A stretch of DNA of 64,000 nt from Salegentibacter echinorum (GTDB lineage: Bacteria > Bacteroidota > Bacteroidia > Flavobacteriales > Flavobacteriaceae): NCBI RefSeq assembly GCF_900129445.1, contig NZ_FQVT01000015.1:1-64000 (forward strand). Reading direction: 5' to 3'. A program made the position numbers and the translations under genes. Positions 38,706-47,408 of this stretch are shown here, one piece after another (position 1 is the stretch's first letter; each line of letters begins with the position of its first letter). The notes under the pieces are model-generated. The model saw nothing but the letters and a program-made list of their open reading frames with translations. It did not search any database and had not been told where the DNA came from.

Positions 38706-39842
38706 TTATATACCTTTTCTAAAAAAGGATTTTATAAAATCGAAGCTGTAGAGCGAAAACATAATCTTTAGATCTTCAGGAATAGAGGTTTCTTCATCTA
38801 AATACCTAAATATATCCTGAGGTGAGTTTTTGCTATAAAACTTACTAAAAATTTCTTCTCCTTTGTGATTATTTTGGGCGAGCACATCCAGAAAAATAGC
38901 ATCGTATTTCCTGAATCTTTTATTAATTAGGTTTTCACCAGGCAAATTGCCACTTTTAATATTCTCTATAATCCTGGTGATACGCTTTTCTGTATTTTTA
39001 AAGGAATATCCCGTTGAGGCTTTTACCCATCCGCCGCCGGTGCCTATTTTTGTAATCTGCAGGGTGTTTTCCTCTTCAAAAGGGAAATCGGTCATGGGAA
39101 TGACGCCCGTTTCGGTACTTTCAATGTTGTAATCATCGGTTTTTAGAATCTTCTGAAAGTACTTTTCCAGTAAATCGTCATACACCTTGTCTTCAGTTAA
39201 AAATGGTGTAAAAAATGTATGTTCTACTAAAGCTTTATTTTTGGAAACCGGAAGTATATAAGTAAAGCTAGTAGCATTCTCATATTTTATTCGGTAATCC
39301 ATCATGGTGAAAACTTCAGGATTAAAAATGGGATCTTTGGTAGTGACCTCCAAACCTTTAAAATGTTGAAAGATTGTAGTGTGTTTTTTGCTTTCTAAAT
39401 AGGCAGGATCTACCCGGCTGTCAAAAAAATGCGTGGCACCGTAGTTTCCATTTCTGCCTTTAGCTTTAAGGGTAACCTGGTCTATTTCTGTAATTTCATC
39501 GGTTATAAATACGATATCACCAGATTCTTCCAATTCTTTTTTTAGCTGTTGGTGATAGTCTGCAGCTTTGATCATTTTATAGGAATAAGGTGATAAATTT
39601 AGATCTACTTTTTCTTCAGCAGCATAAAAATCCCCATTTTTCCAGGATTTGGAAACAAGTTTATCCCACTTTCCCGTGCCTTTTTCCCAAAAACACCAGG
39701 TTTTTATAGGCACTGAAAAATCTGAATCTATAATTGCAATTTTTTTTCCTTTAAAAAAAACATCCCGGCTAAGTTGCCGGGCGAGTTGTAGGCCAGCTAG
39801 CCCTCCGCCTATGATTACGTAAAAATATGTGGGTCCTAACAT
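38706..39842 (-). CDS. crtY: Lycopene beta-cyclase
   Basis: FAD-dependent lycopene cyclase of 378 residues, which forms the beta rings of beta-carotene. The N-terminal dinucleotide motif is VIIGGGLAGLQLARQL. The family hallmarks KTWCFWEKG (cyclase motif), YSYKMIKA, and IPMTDFPFEEENTLQIT with GTGGGWVKASTGYSF are in place. It is the last gene of the crt operon, reading crtI-crtB-crtZ-crtY, and ends about 15 bases from the convergent Mrr gene. A 121-base gap separates it from crtZ. Confidence 0.93.
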   Translation of the reverse strand: MLGPTYFYVIIGGGLAGLQLARQLSRDVFFKGKKIAIIDSDFSVPIKTWCFWEKGTGKWDKLVSKSWKNGDFYAAEEKVDLNLSPYSYKMIKAADYHQQLKKELEESGDIVFITDEITEIDQVTLKAKGRNGNYGATHFFDSRVDPAYLESKKHTTIFQHFKGLEVTTKDPIFNPEVFTMMDYRIKYENATSFTYILPVSKNKALVEHTFFTPFLTEDKVYDDLLEKYFQKILKTDDYNIESTETGVIPMTDFPFEEENTLQITKIGTGGGWVKASTGYSFKNTEKRITRIIENIKSGNLPGENLINKRFRKYDAIFLDVLAQNNHKGEEIFSKFYSKNSPQDIFRYLDEETSIPEDLKIMFSLYSFDFIKSFFRKGI

Positions 39843-39963
39843 AATTTGCTGCAGGTAGCTTTTTAAGATTATTAGTTATTTTCACCGAGTTAAAACGAAA
39901 ACTTATCAAACGCTATAAATGTGAATTTTGTTTTTATCGATAGCAGATCACCAATTCATTTCT

Positions 39964-40431
39964 TTATTTTTTCGTGGGCTTAGATTCTTTAAAATATTTA
40001 AAAGGTACGAAGAGCATTCCAAAACATTCTCCATCATCTTTCCCTAAATGTTTATGGTGCATTTTGTGTGCCCTTCTTATACCTTTCGCATACCGGTTAT
40101 TGGCATTTCTAAATAATTTAAAGCGTTGATGTATAAAAATATCGTGCACACTAAAATATGCAATTCCATAAGCTAAAATACCTAAACCAATGGGTAATCC
40201 TATCCATAAGATATCATAGCGCCATAGCAGGAAAAAACCAATACTTACAAAGGCATAAAAGATAAAGAAAAAATCATTTCTTTCCCACCAATGGCTGTGA
40301 TCTTTGTGGTGATGGTCTTTGTGTAAGCTCCACAAAAAACCATGCATAATATATTTATGCGTAAACCAGGCCATACCTTCCATAGCGGCAAAAGTACCCA
40401 GAAAAACCAGAATCCATATTAATATGTTCAT
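39964..40431 (-). CDS. crtZ: Beta-carotene hydroxylase
   Basis: Membrane di-iron hydroxylase of 155 residues that converts beta-carotene to zeaxanthin. Four histidine clusters that bind iron are visible: His25-x4-His30 (HKYIMH), HKDHHHKDH at 37-45, HDIFIHQ at 96-101 and HKMHHKH at 122-128. Membrane segments lie between them. One base separates it from crtB. With crtY it implies that zeaxanthin is the pathway's end product, as is common in marine Flavobacteriaceae. Confidence 0.95.
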   Translation of the reverse strand: MNILIWILVFLGTFAAMEGMAWFTHKYIMHGFLWSLHKDHHHKDHSHWWERNDFFFIFYAFVSIGFFLLWRYDILWIGLPIGLGILAYGIAYFSVHDIFIHQRFKLFRNANNRYAKGIRRAHKMHHKHLGKDDGECFGMLFVPFKYFKESKPTKK

Positions 40432-40432
40432 T

Positions 40433-41272
40433 TCAAATAAATTTTAGTCTATAAGAAATATAAGATTTTGCAAGCAAGCCTGCTTTTTGATAATCGGAAA
40501 CCCTAATTCTACTATTCCTAATTTCTAAAGAAGGTACTTTTTTTAACTTGTGCAATAATTTCCTGTAATAAATATATGCTGTATAAACTCCAAATTTGGC
40601 TTCAACAGGTAAATGTGCAATTCCGCTTAAACCCTCTTTAAAATCTTCTTCAATCTCGGCTATAATTTTTTGCTTACTTACTTCATCTAATCGTTCCAGG
40701 TTTGTACCTGGAAAATAGCTTCGACTAAGTTCTTCAAAATCGGCCTTTAAATCTCTTAGAAAGTTAACTTTTTGGAAAGCAGAACCCAGGCGCATCGCCG
40801 ATGCTTTTAAAGCTTCGTATTTGTCACGATTCCCGTTTACAAAAACCTTTAAACACATTAAGCCCACCACGTCTGCGCTTCCATAAATGTATTCCTTATA
40901 TTCGGCCACACTAAGATAATCAGATTTATGCAAATCTAATCGCATACTCTTCATAAAAGAACGGTAAAGTGCTTCATCAATATTATACTTATGTACCGTT
41001 TCCTGAAAAGCATTTAGAATTGGGTTTAAACTTATCTTATTTTCAACAGCCTTGTAAAGATCGGTTTCAAAATCGTTAAAAAGTTGCTCTTTATTATAAT
41101 GATGAAAGGTATCTACAATCTCATCGGCCAGGCGCACAAAACCATAAATATTATAAATATCCTTGCGAATAGACGGGGCAAGCATTCTAGTCGCTGTAGA
41201 AAACGAAGTGCTGTAATGGTGGGTTACCACTTTGCTGCAACTTCTCGAGACCTGATCGAAAATAGATTTCAT
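40433..41272 (-). CDS. crtB: Phytoene synthase
   Basis: Head-to-head prenyltransferase of 279 residues joining two geranylgeranyl diphosphates into phytoene, the first committed carotenoid step. The two Asp-rich metal motifs are LADEIVDTFH (about 48-57) and NFLRDLKADFEE (about 170-180). HYSTSFSTATRML at the N-terminus matches the substrate-binding segment. It overlaps crtI by 4 bases (ATGA), so translation is coupled. Confidence 0.95.
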   Translation of the reverse strand: MKSIFDQVSRSCSKVVTHHYSTSFSTATRMLAPSIRKDIYNIYGFVRLADEIVDTFHHYNKEQLFNDFETDLYKAVENKISLNPILNAFQETVHKYNIDEALYRSFMKSMRLDLHKSDYLSVAEYKEYIYGSADVVGLMCLKVFVNGNRDKYEALKASAMRLGSAFQKVNFLRDLKADFEELSRSYFPGTNLERLDEVSKQKIIAEIEEDFKEGLSGIAHLPVEAKFGVYTAYIYYRKLLHKLKKVPSLEIRNSRIRVSDYQKAGLLAKSYISYRLKFI

Positions 41273-42735
41273 AGCTTAATTTCTTTTTGAATTAACCCCG
41301 CAGCGAGCTTTCCCGAGATTAGGGAAGGAGGGACTCCGGGACCGGGGACACTTAGCTGCCCGGTAAAAAATAACTTGTGTACTTTCTTACTTTTTAGCTT
41401 AGGCCGTAAAAAGGCAGTTTGTAAAAGCGTGTTTGCTAAACCATAAGCATTACCCTTGTAGGAATTGTACGCTTCTTTAAAATCTTTTACACAAAAAGAT
41501 TCTTTAAACAGTATCCTATCGCTAACTGTTTGATTGGTAAGATTTTCAAAACGCGTGATGATCTTCTGAAAATACTTTTCCCTCAATGCTGGCGTATCTT
41601 CTAAATTTGGTGCAAGTGGAATTAGAAATATCCCAGCTTCTTTACCTTTGGGGGCAACTGAAGCATCTGTTACTGAAGGAAAGCTTGCGTAAAAAAGCGG
41701 ATCATCTGGCCAGCTTGCATCATCGTAAATTGCCCTGGCGTGTGCTTCAAAATTAGAATCGAAGAAAAGTGTGTGATGCGATACATCTTGAATTTTTCTA
41801 TCGAAACCTACAAAAAACAATAAGGCCGATGGGGCAAAGGTCTTTTGCTCCCAGTAAGATTCTTTATACTGTTTTTTATAAGCCGGTAAAAGTGTTTCGG
41901 TATGGTGATAATCGGCACCGCTAAGAATATAATCGGCAGTTATTTTATCATCGTTAACCATCATACCCGTGACAGCGTCATTTTCAACGAAGATTTTAGA
42001 AACCGCTGCATTAGTTTGAAATGCTACACCTAAAGATCTTGCTAAGGTTTCCATAGCTTCAATAACTTTGTACATTCCGCCATTGGGGTGCCAGGTGCCC
42101 AAACCAAAATCGGCATAATTCATAAAACTATAGAAAGCGGGTGTATTGCTTGCTTTTGCACCAAGAAACAAAACCGGAAATTCCAGGATTTGCGCCAGCT
42201 TGGGATTGTCGAACTCTTTTCTAACTTCTTTAGAAATAGTGCTAAAAAATTGTCCTATTTTTTTGGCAGTAGTGGGCGTGATCAATTCCATGGGGGATAC
42301 GCCGGGCCTGTACACTAAATCTTTAATAGCGATGTTGTAATTATCTTTAGCTTCAGCTATAAAGCGTTTTAATTTTAAAGAACTTCCCGGTTCTTCCGCT
42401 TCAAACGCAGCACAAATTTTCTCTAAGCTGTCACCTATGGTAATACTATCTCCTTTTCCGAAGAAAACTTTATAGGCAGGATCTAATTTCTCCAACTCAT
42501 AATAATCTGAAGGTTTTTTACCAAAATCTGCAAAAAACCGTTCAAAAACATCTGGCATCCAATACCAGGTAGGACCTATATCAAAACAAAATCCGTCTTT
42601 CTTTAATTGTCGCGCACGACCACCAATCTCTGAATTTTTTTCATAAATCTTTACGCCATGACCATCTTTAGCCAGGTAACAGGCAGCTGCAAGTGAAGCA
42701 AAACCAGATCCAATAATAGCAATATTTTTTTTCAT
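41269..42735 (-). CDS. crtI: Phytoene desaturase
   Basis: FAD-dependent CrtI-type desaturase of 488 residues that introduces the four double bonds turning phytoene into lycopene. The N-terminal FAD-binding motif is IAIIGSGFASLAAACYLAK, followed by GGRARQLKKDGFCFDIGPTW. The C-terminal FAD/quinone motif is FFTGQLSVPGPGVPPSLISG. The length is typical. It is the second gene after the MerR regulator (6-base gap) and overlaps crtB by 4 bases. Confidence 0.95.
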   Translation of the reverse strand: MKKNIAIIGSGFASLAAACYLAKDGHGVKIYEKNSEIGGRARQLKKDGFCFDIGPTWYWMPDVFERFFADFGKKPSDYYELEKLDPAYKVFFGKGDSITIGDSLEKICAAFEAEEPGSSLKLKRFIAEAKDNYNIAIKDLVYRPGVSPMELITPTTAKKIGQFFSTISKEVRKEFDNPKLAQILEFPVLFLGAKASNTPAFYSFMNYADFGLGTWHPNGGMYKVIEAMETLARSLGVAFQTNAAVSKIFVENDAVTGMMVNDDKITADYILSGADYHHTETLLPAYKKQYKESYWEQKTFAPSALLFFVGFDRKIQDVSHHTLFFDSNFEAHARAIYDDASWPDDPLFYASFPSVTDASVAPKGKEAGIFLIPLAPNLEDTPALREKYFQKIITRFENLTNQTVSDRILFKESFCVKDFKEAYNSYKGNAYGLANTLLQTAFLRPKLKSKKVHKLFFTGQLSVPGPGVPPSLISGKLAAGLIQKEIKL

Positions 42736-42741
42736 AAATTT

Positions 42742-43635
42742 TTATAGCTGACTTACAAATTGATTTAGATTAGTATGTGTAGTGACGAAATCTGGTAACC
42801 TTTTATGCTCCAGGCTCCTCAATTTATGACCAAATAGCAAAAGCTTGTAATCGTTGTTATCACCAATCTGTCTTTTAAAATCATTTATATAATCTTCAAC
42901 ATTCTCTGGTCTGGTAGTAAAGTAACTAACAAAATTTATCTTTTCACGCCTCTCCAGGAGGTAGCTAAGATCTGTTACAGGTAAATTGCCCCCCAGGTAA
43001 ATAGTTTGATTCCCGTTTAAAATTAATTCATAATATAGATAAATTATCCCAAGGTCATGAATCTCATTTTCCGGTAGGAATAATACGTAAAGATTTTTAG
43101 TGGTTGCCGGTAGCTTTTCTTTAGCTTCAGCAATATTCAAATACATTTTTTGTTTAATAAGATCTACAATGTAATGCTCATGAATAGGCTTAATGGTATC
43201 GGTTTGCCATAGAAATCCCACTTTTTCGAGTAGAGGCATAAAAACCTGGGAAAAGATTTCACGAAAGCTTTTGTCCTTAATCAAGTCGTTGTAAGTCTTG
43301 TTAAATAATTCTTCATCAAAATTTAACATCGCTAATTGAAAGGCGTTTTGCGCCCTGTTTTCCCGACTGGAACTGGCAGAGATATTTTGCACCATATCAC
43401 AAATTTCCTCATCGCTTAATTTGGAAATCCTTGAGATTTTATAACCATTTTCGTTGAGAAAGGCCACATTTAGAATCTTCTGAAGATTGGAATTATCATA
43501 AGTCCTAATATTCGTAGAGGTTCGGTTAGGAGTTAAAATTTTGTATCTTTTCTCCCAAATCCTTATGGTATGTGCCTTGATTCCGCTTAAATTTTCAAGG
43601 TCTTTTATACTGAAATTTTGTTTTATTTGTTCCAT
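42742..43635 (-). CDS. MerR-type regulator with B12-binding domain, CarH-like photoreceptor
   Basis: Transcription factor of 297 residues. A MerR winged helix (about 8-75, FSIKDLENLSGIKAHTIRIW) is followed by a helical linker and a cobalamin-binding Rossmann domain. The four-helix module contains Trp143 and Glu153-His154, an exact Wx9EH motif that caps adenosylcobalamin in CarH. The B12 motif reads Glu191-x-His193-x-x-Gly196 (ExHxxG), with His193 as the lower cobalt ligand. In CarA/CarH proteins, dark AdoCbl tetramers repress carotenoid genes and light releases them. It heads the crtI-crtB-crtZ-crtY operon, so it probably also controls itself. Light response is inferred from the motifs. Confidence 0.9.
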   Translation of the reverse strand: MEQIKQNFSIKDLENLSGIKAHTIRIWEKRYKILTPNRTSTNIRTYDNSNLQKILNVAFLNENGYKISRISKLSDEEICDMVQNISASSSRENRAQNAFQLAMLNFDEELFNKTYNDLIKDKSFREIFSQVFMPLLEKVGFLWQTDTIKPIHEHYIVDLIKQKMYLNIAEAKEKLPATTKNLYVLFLPENEIHDLGIIYLYYELILNGNQTIYLGGNLPVTDLSYLLERREKINFVSYFTTRPENVEDYINDFKRQIGDNNDYKLLLFGHKLRSLEHKRLPDFVTTHTNLNQFVSQL

Positions 43636-43666
43636 AGGTTGGTTATGATAGTCAAATCTAATTAAA

Positions 43667-43729
43667 GTTAAACATTTTATAATCTATTTAAATGTTAAAA
43701 TGTTTAATGGACTAGTTAAAAAGTTAAAC
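43667..43729. promoter_or_regulatory. Candidate operator for the CarH-like regulator
   Basis: The 104-base divergent region holds several copies of a GTTAAAC-type half-site: GTTAAACATT (43667-43676), the inverted AAATGTTTAA (43698-43707), GTTAAA at 43715 and GTTAAAC at 43723. The first two form an inverted repeat around a 21-base centre, and the last two a direct repeat 8 bases apart. Positions suit control of both the crt operon and the SDR/aldehyde dehydrogenase genes. Confidence 0.5.
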
Positions 43730-43739
43730 AACATAAATT

Positions 43740-44543
43740 ATGACTAAAATCTCATCTAAACTTGTGCTTATTACCGGGGGAGCTTCTGGCATAGGAAAGC
43801 TACTGAGCAAGAAAGTACTGGAGCTCGGCGGGAAATTGGTGATATGGGATATTGATAAAGCGGGCCTGGAACAAACTATTAATGAATTTGAGTCGTGGGG
43901 GGAGGTGCAGGGTTATGTTGTGGATATTGGCGATACCGGGCGCGTAAAAGAAATGGCCAGGAAAGTGGAAAATGAGGTTGGAAGTATAGATGTTCTTATT
44001 AATAATGCGGGCATAGTTTACGGAGGATATTTCCACGAGTTTTCTTCAGAAGAAATTAATAAAACTATGATGGTAAACAGCGTAGCTCCCATGCAACTCA
44101 CACTTGCTTTTTTACCTGAAATGATAAAAAGAAAGTCTGGTCATATTTGTAACATAACCTCTTTGGCGGGTTTGGTTTCCAATCCCAAATTGGCAGTGTA
44201 TGCCGGTAGCAAATGGGCTACCACCGGTTGGTCTGATAGTTTACGACTGGAAATGGAGCAGCTTAAAACAGGGGTTAAGGTGAGTACTATAACCCCTTAT
44301 TACATCAATACCGGGATGTTTCGCGGGGTGAAATCCAGAATACCTATTTTAGATCAACATAAAGTGGTAGAGAAAATCATAAAAGCTATAGAAAAGAACC
44401 AAATTCATTTGAGTTTACCTTTTAGTATGCGTTTTATAAGATTTGCACAGGGGCTTTTCCCAATTTGGTTTTATGATTGGTTTGTAGGTCAAATTATAGG
44501 GGTTTATAAGACTATGGATAATTTTAAAGGAAGAAATAATTAG
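43740..44543 (+). CDS. Short-chain dehydrogenase/reductase
   Basis: Classical SDR of 267 residues. It has the nucleotide motif TGGASGIGKLL, the NNAG motif (LINNAGIVYGG), the catalytic serine in NITSLAG and YAGSKWA (YxxxK). The C-terminal ~60 residues are hydrophobic and lysine-rich, as in retinol- or steroid-dehydrogenase-like SDRs. The substrate is unknown. It diverges from the crt regulator and is followed by an aldehyde dehydrogenase after 2 bases, so oxidation of an alcohol to an aldehyde and acid, possibly of a carotenoid-derived or lipid substrate, is plausible but unproven. Confidence 0.88.
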   Translation: MTKISSKLVLITGGASGIGKLLSKKVLELGGKLVIWDIDKAGLEQTINEFESWGEVQGYVVDIGDTGRVKEMARKVENEVGSIDVLINNAGIVYGGYFHEFSSEEINKTMMVNSVAPMQLTLAFLPEMIKRKSGHICNITSLAGLVSNPKLAVYAGSKWATTGWSDSLRLEMEQLKTGVKVSTITPYYINTGMFRGVKSRIPILDQHKVVEKIIKAIEKNQIHLSLPFSMRFIRFAQGLFPIWFYDWFVGQIIGVYKTMDNFKGRNN

Positions 44544-44545
44544 CG

Positions 44546-45925
44546 ATGGAAGAGACATCAATTACTCAAATTTCAGGTTATTTTAAGGCGCAACGAGATT
44601 TTTTTGCCAGCCATAAAACTAAAGAACTGGATTTTAGAAAGGAGCAACTTAAAAAGTTGAAAAATGCTATTCTTAAGTACGAAAACGAAATCAATGAGGC
44701 TTTATGGAAGGATTTGCATAAATCTAAGGAAGAAGCTTTTCTTACAGAAACAAGTTTGCTTATAGAAGAAATTTCCTACCACTTAAAAAATTTAAAAACC
44801 TGGACAAAACCAGAAAAAGTGGGAACACCTTTGCAATTAAAGCCTTCCCGTTCTAAAATATTAAAAGAACCACTGGGGGTAGCCCTAATTATTTCACCGT
44901 GGAACTATCCCTTCCAATTAGCAATAAACCCACTAATTGGAGCGATTTCTGCAGGTTGTTGCGCGATAGTAAAACCTTCTCCAGATACTCCCAATGTAGC
45001 TTTGGTGATAGAAAAAATGATTACTGAAATTTTTGATTCTTCCTATGTTAAAGTGATGCAGGGAGACAAAGAGGTGAATCAGGAATTGTTTAAACATCCT
45101 TTTGATATCATGTTCTTTACGGGCAGCCCGCGGGTTGGTAAAATTGTGATGAAGGCCGCCGCAGAACATCTAAGTCGGGTTGTTTTAGAACTAGGGGGAA
45201 AGAGTCCATGCGTGGTAGATAAATCGGCCAACCTAAAAATTGCCGGGAAACGCATTGCCTGGGGAAAGATTATTAATGCGGGACAAACTTGTATTGCACC
45301 AGATTATTTGTTGGTACACCGGGAAGTTAAAGCTGAATTACTAAAGGAAATCAAGAACTCTTTTGAGCAGTTCCTGGGAGAGGATATACAAGACAGTAAA
45401 TATTACGGTCGTATTGTGAATGCAGAAGCCATGGAGCGACTAAAAACTTATCTTGATACCGAAGCTTATTACGGCGGAAAAACGGATGCTAAAAACAAAT
45501 ATATAGCGCCTGCAATTTTAGATAAAGTAAAAGCGGAAGATAAAATAATGCAAGATGAAATCTTTGGGCCAATTTTACCGGTGATGGAATTTACCGAATT
45601 AGAGGAAGCAATTAGCTACATTAATAATAATGAAAAACCGCTGGCTTTATATTACTTCGGAAATAACAAAACGGCAAACAAAGTCTTAAACCAAACCAGT
45701 TCTGGCGGAGCTTGTATTAACGATACTTTGCTACACGTGGCTAACCATAAATTACCCTTTGGTGGCGTTGGCAATAGCGGAATGGGGAAATACCACGGTA
45801 AAGAAAGTTTTTTGGCCTTTACACATGAAAGAGGGGTAATGAGTTCTTCGACAAAGTTGGACATCCCTGTAAAATATCCGCCTTATAAATTTTTTAGCCT
45901 GATAAAGAAAATTATTGGAAAATAA
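44546..45925 (+). CDS. Aldehyde dehydrogenase family protein
   Basis: NAD(P)-dependent aldehyde dehydrogenase of 459 residues, resembling the class 3 and fatty-aldehyde group. The catalytic cysteine lies in NAGQTCIAPDY, the general-base glutamate in VVLELGGKSPCVV and the cofactor loop in FTGSPRVGKIV. The C-terminal KLPFGGVGNSGMGKYHG is typical of class 3 enzymes that act on long-chain or aromatic aldehydes. The last residues (PPYKFFSLIKKIIGK) are amphipathic and could bind membranes. It is in an operon with the SDR gene and is opposite the crt operon. Confidence 0.92.
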   Translation: MEETSITQISGYFKAQRDFFASHKTKELDFRKEQLKKLKNAILKYENEINEALWKDLHKSKEEAFLTETSLLIEEISYHLKNLKTWTKPEKVGTPLQLKPSRSKILKEPLGVALIISPWNYPFQLAINPLIGAISAGCCAIVKPSPDTPNVALVIEKMITEIFDSSYVKVMQGDKEVNQELFKHPFDIMFFTGSPRVGKIVMKAAAEHLSRVVLELGGKSPCVVDKSANLKIAGKRIAWGKIINAGQTCIAPDYLLVHREVKAELLKEIKNSFEQFLGEDIQDSKYYGRIVNAEAMERLKTYLDTEAYYGGKTDAKNKYIAPAILDKVKAEDKIMQDEIFGPILPVMEFTELEEAISYINNNEKPLALYYFGNNKTANKVLNQTSSGGACINDTLLHVANHKLPFGGVGNSGMGKYHGKESFLAFTHERGVMSSSTKLDIPVKYPPYKFFSLIKKIIGK

Positions 45926-46011
45926 AGAGGTTTAGAAAACTTAAAAATTGAATAAGGAAAATTCTATAAAGAGATAATAAGTTTATGTAAATTAATTATA
46001 AAGTAAGAAAG

Positions 46012-46095
46012 TGCCCGGAGCGGGAGTCGAACCCGCACGCCCTAATGGACACATGGCCCTCAACCATGCCTGTCTACCAGTTCCAGCACCCGGGC
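46012..46095 (-). tRNA. tRNA-Leu (anticodon GAG)
   Basis: 84-base tRNA. The acceptor GCCCGGG pairs with TCCGGGC, then discriminator A. Anticodon stem CATGG/CCATG closes the loop TTGAGGG, so the anticodon is GAG. A long variable arm marks a class II tRNA, and the T-arm GCGGG TTCGACT CCCGC is perfect. CCA is not encoded in full. Confidence 0.93.
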
Positions 46096-46235
46096 TTAAA
46101 ACAAGTCTGGAATAAATTCCAAAGGGCTGTAGTAAATAAAATTGATCTCTAGCGATCGTGAACTTTTTACAGAGCTGTAATCTTATAAATTTCGTAAAGT
46201 TTACGAGTTTTAAAGTACAGTAGGAATTTTAAAGC

Positions 46236-46443
46236 TGTGAACTGGCTGGTCCCGAGTACTCGGGATTCTCGCCTAACACAATCAGAACTTAACTTTGTGA
46301 TCTGGCTGGGGCTTCCTTCGACTTCGCCTATCGGCTTCGCTCAGGATAAACATCTCGCCCAACAAAATCTGAATTTAACTTTGTGATCTGGCTGGGGCTT
46401 ACTTCGACTGCGCTCAGCACATGCTTCTCGCCCATCCATCTCT
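46236..46443. repeat. tRNA-Lys 3'-end remnant array, left part
   Basis: Three tandem units start with (T)GTGATCTGGCTGG, the complement of the 3' end of tRNA-Lys, at about 46236 (one base different), 46296 and 46382. Each continues with a palindrome (TCCCGAGTACTCGGGA or the CTTCGACTTCGCC/GGCTTCGCTCAG type) and then TTCTCGCC plus a spacer of 9-22 bases. Confidence 0.8.
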
Positions 46444-46444
46444 G

Positions 46445-46517
46445 TGATCTGGCTGGGGCTCGAACCCAGGACCCTCTCCTTAAAAGGGAGATGCTCTACC
46501 AACTGAGCTACCAGATC
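46445..46517 (-). tRNA. tRNA-Lys (anticodon TTT), copy 1
   Basis: 73-base tRNA. Acceptor GATCTGG pairs with CCAGATC, anticodon stem TCTCC/GGAGA closes the loop CTTTTAA giving anticodon TTT, and the T-arm is CTGGG TTCGAGC CCCAG. Identical in sequence to the copy at 46691-46763. Confidence 0.94.
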
Positions 46518-46553
46518 TTTAAAAACTTTCAATATGTAACTTAGAACTTAATT

Positions 46554-46690
46554 TTGTGATCTGGCTGGTCCCGAGCACTCGGGATTCTCGCCCATCCATC
46601 TCTGTGATCTGGCTGGGGCTTCCTTCGACTTCGCCTATCGGCTTCGCTCAGGATCAACTTCTCGCCTAACACAATAAGAACTTAATTTTG
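46554..46690. repeat. tRNA-Lys 3'-end remnant array, right part
   Basis: Two more units between the tRNA-Lys copies: TGTGATCTGGCTGG with the palindrome TCCCGAGCACTCGGGA (46554 onward), and TGTGATCTGGCTGGGG with the CTTCGACTTCGCC/GGCTTCGCTCAG hairpin (46602 onward). Confidence 0.8.
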
Positions 46691-46763
46691 TGATCTGGCT
46701 GGGGCTCGAACCCAGGACCCTCTCCTTAAAAGGGAGATGCTCTACCAACTGAGCTACCAGATC
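46691..46763 (-). tRNA. tRNA-Lys (anticodon TTT), copy 2
   Basis: 73-base tRNA, identical to copy 1. It is first in the direction of transcription. Confidence 0.94.
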
Positions 46764-46886
46764 TTTTTGTCACAATCTTTTTTGCGATTGCGGGTGCAAA
46801 TATACACGCATTAATTTATTTATCAAGGCGAAATTGAGATAAATTTATATTAGTTTTGAATCTTCCTAATTATAAGTACTTTAACG

Positions 46887-47408
46887 ATGAAAATATTTTT
46901 AACGGGCTATATGGGTTCCGGTAAGTCTGTAGTGGGTAGGGAACTCGCTAAAATACTGAAATACAAATATGTAGATTTAGATGATCAAATAGAATTGATG
47001 CAAGGCAAAAAGATCAATACTATTTTTGAAGAACGGGGTGAATTATATTTTAGAAAACTGGAAAGACAAATTCTGGAAGATATTTTAGCCCAAAAAGATA
47101 AAATGGTCATTTCCCTGGGAGGGGGAACTCCCTGCTACGGTGATAATTTTGAGATCATCAATAAACAGGAAAATACAAAAACAATCTATTTGAGTGCTTC
47201 GGTAGCGGTGTTGACCGAAAGACTTTTCCATGAAAAATTGCAAAGACCGGTAATTAGCCATTTGGAAACCCGCGAAGCACTAGAAGAATTTATAAGAAAA
47301 CACCTCTTTGAACGCGCGTTTTACTACAATCAATCGGAAATTATTATTAAAGTAGATGAACTACGCGTTGCGGAAGTGGTAACAAAGATTACCGAAAAAT
47401 TAAAGTAA
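46887..47408 (+). CDS. aroK: Shikimate kinase
   Basis: Shikimate kinase of 173 residues, which phosphorylates shikimate in aromatic amino-acid synthesis. Walker A is GYMGSGKSVVG, the shikimate-binding Asp lies in YVDLDDQIE, GELYFRKLE provides the binding Arg, and SLGGGTPC contains the Walker B-like glycines. LQRPVI carries the lid arginine. Length and motifs are normal. Its 3' end overlaps the convergent phosphoribosyltransferase gene by 9 bases. Confidence 0.94.
   Translation: MKIFLTGYMGSGKSVVGRELAKILKYKYVDLDDQIELMQGKKINTIFEERGELYFRKLERQILEDILAQKDKMVISLGGGTPCYGDNFEIINKQENTKTIYLSASVAVLTERLFHEKLQRPVISHLETREALEEFIRKHLFERAFYYNQSEIIIKVDELRVAEVVTKITEKLK

Noticed and set aside
46341-46532. 63-residue minus-strand reading frame
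   Set aside because: It runs through a tRNA-Lys gene and the remnant repeats, so it is not a protein gene.
46236-46690. Possible CRISPR array
   Set aside because: Repeats are pieces of tRNA-Lys with unequal spacing and variable inserts, spacers recur, and no cas genes are near.
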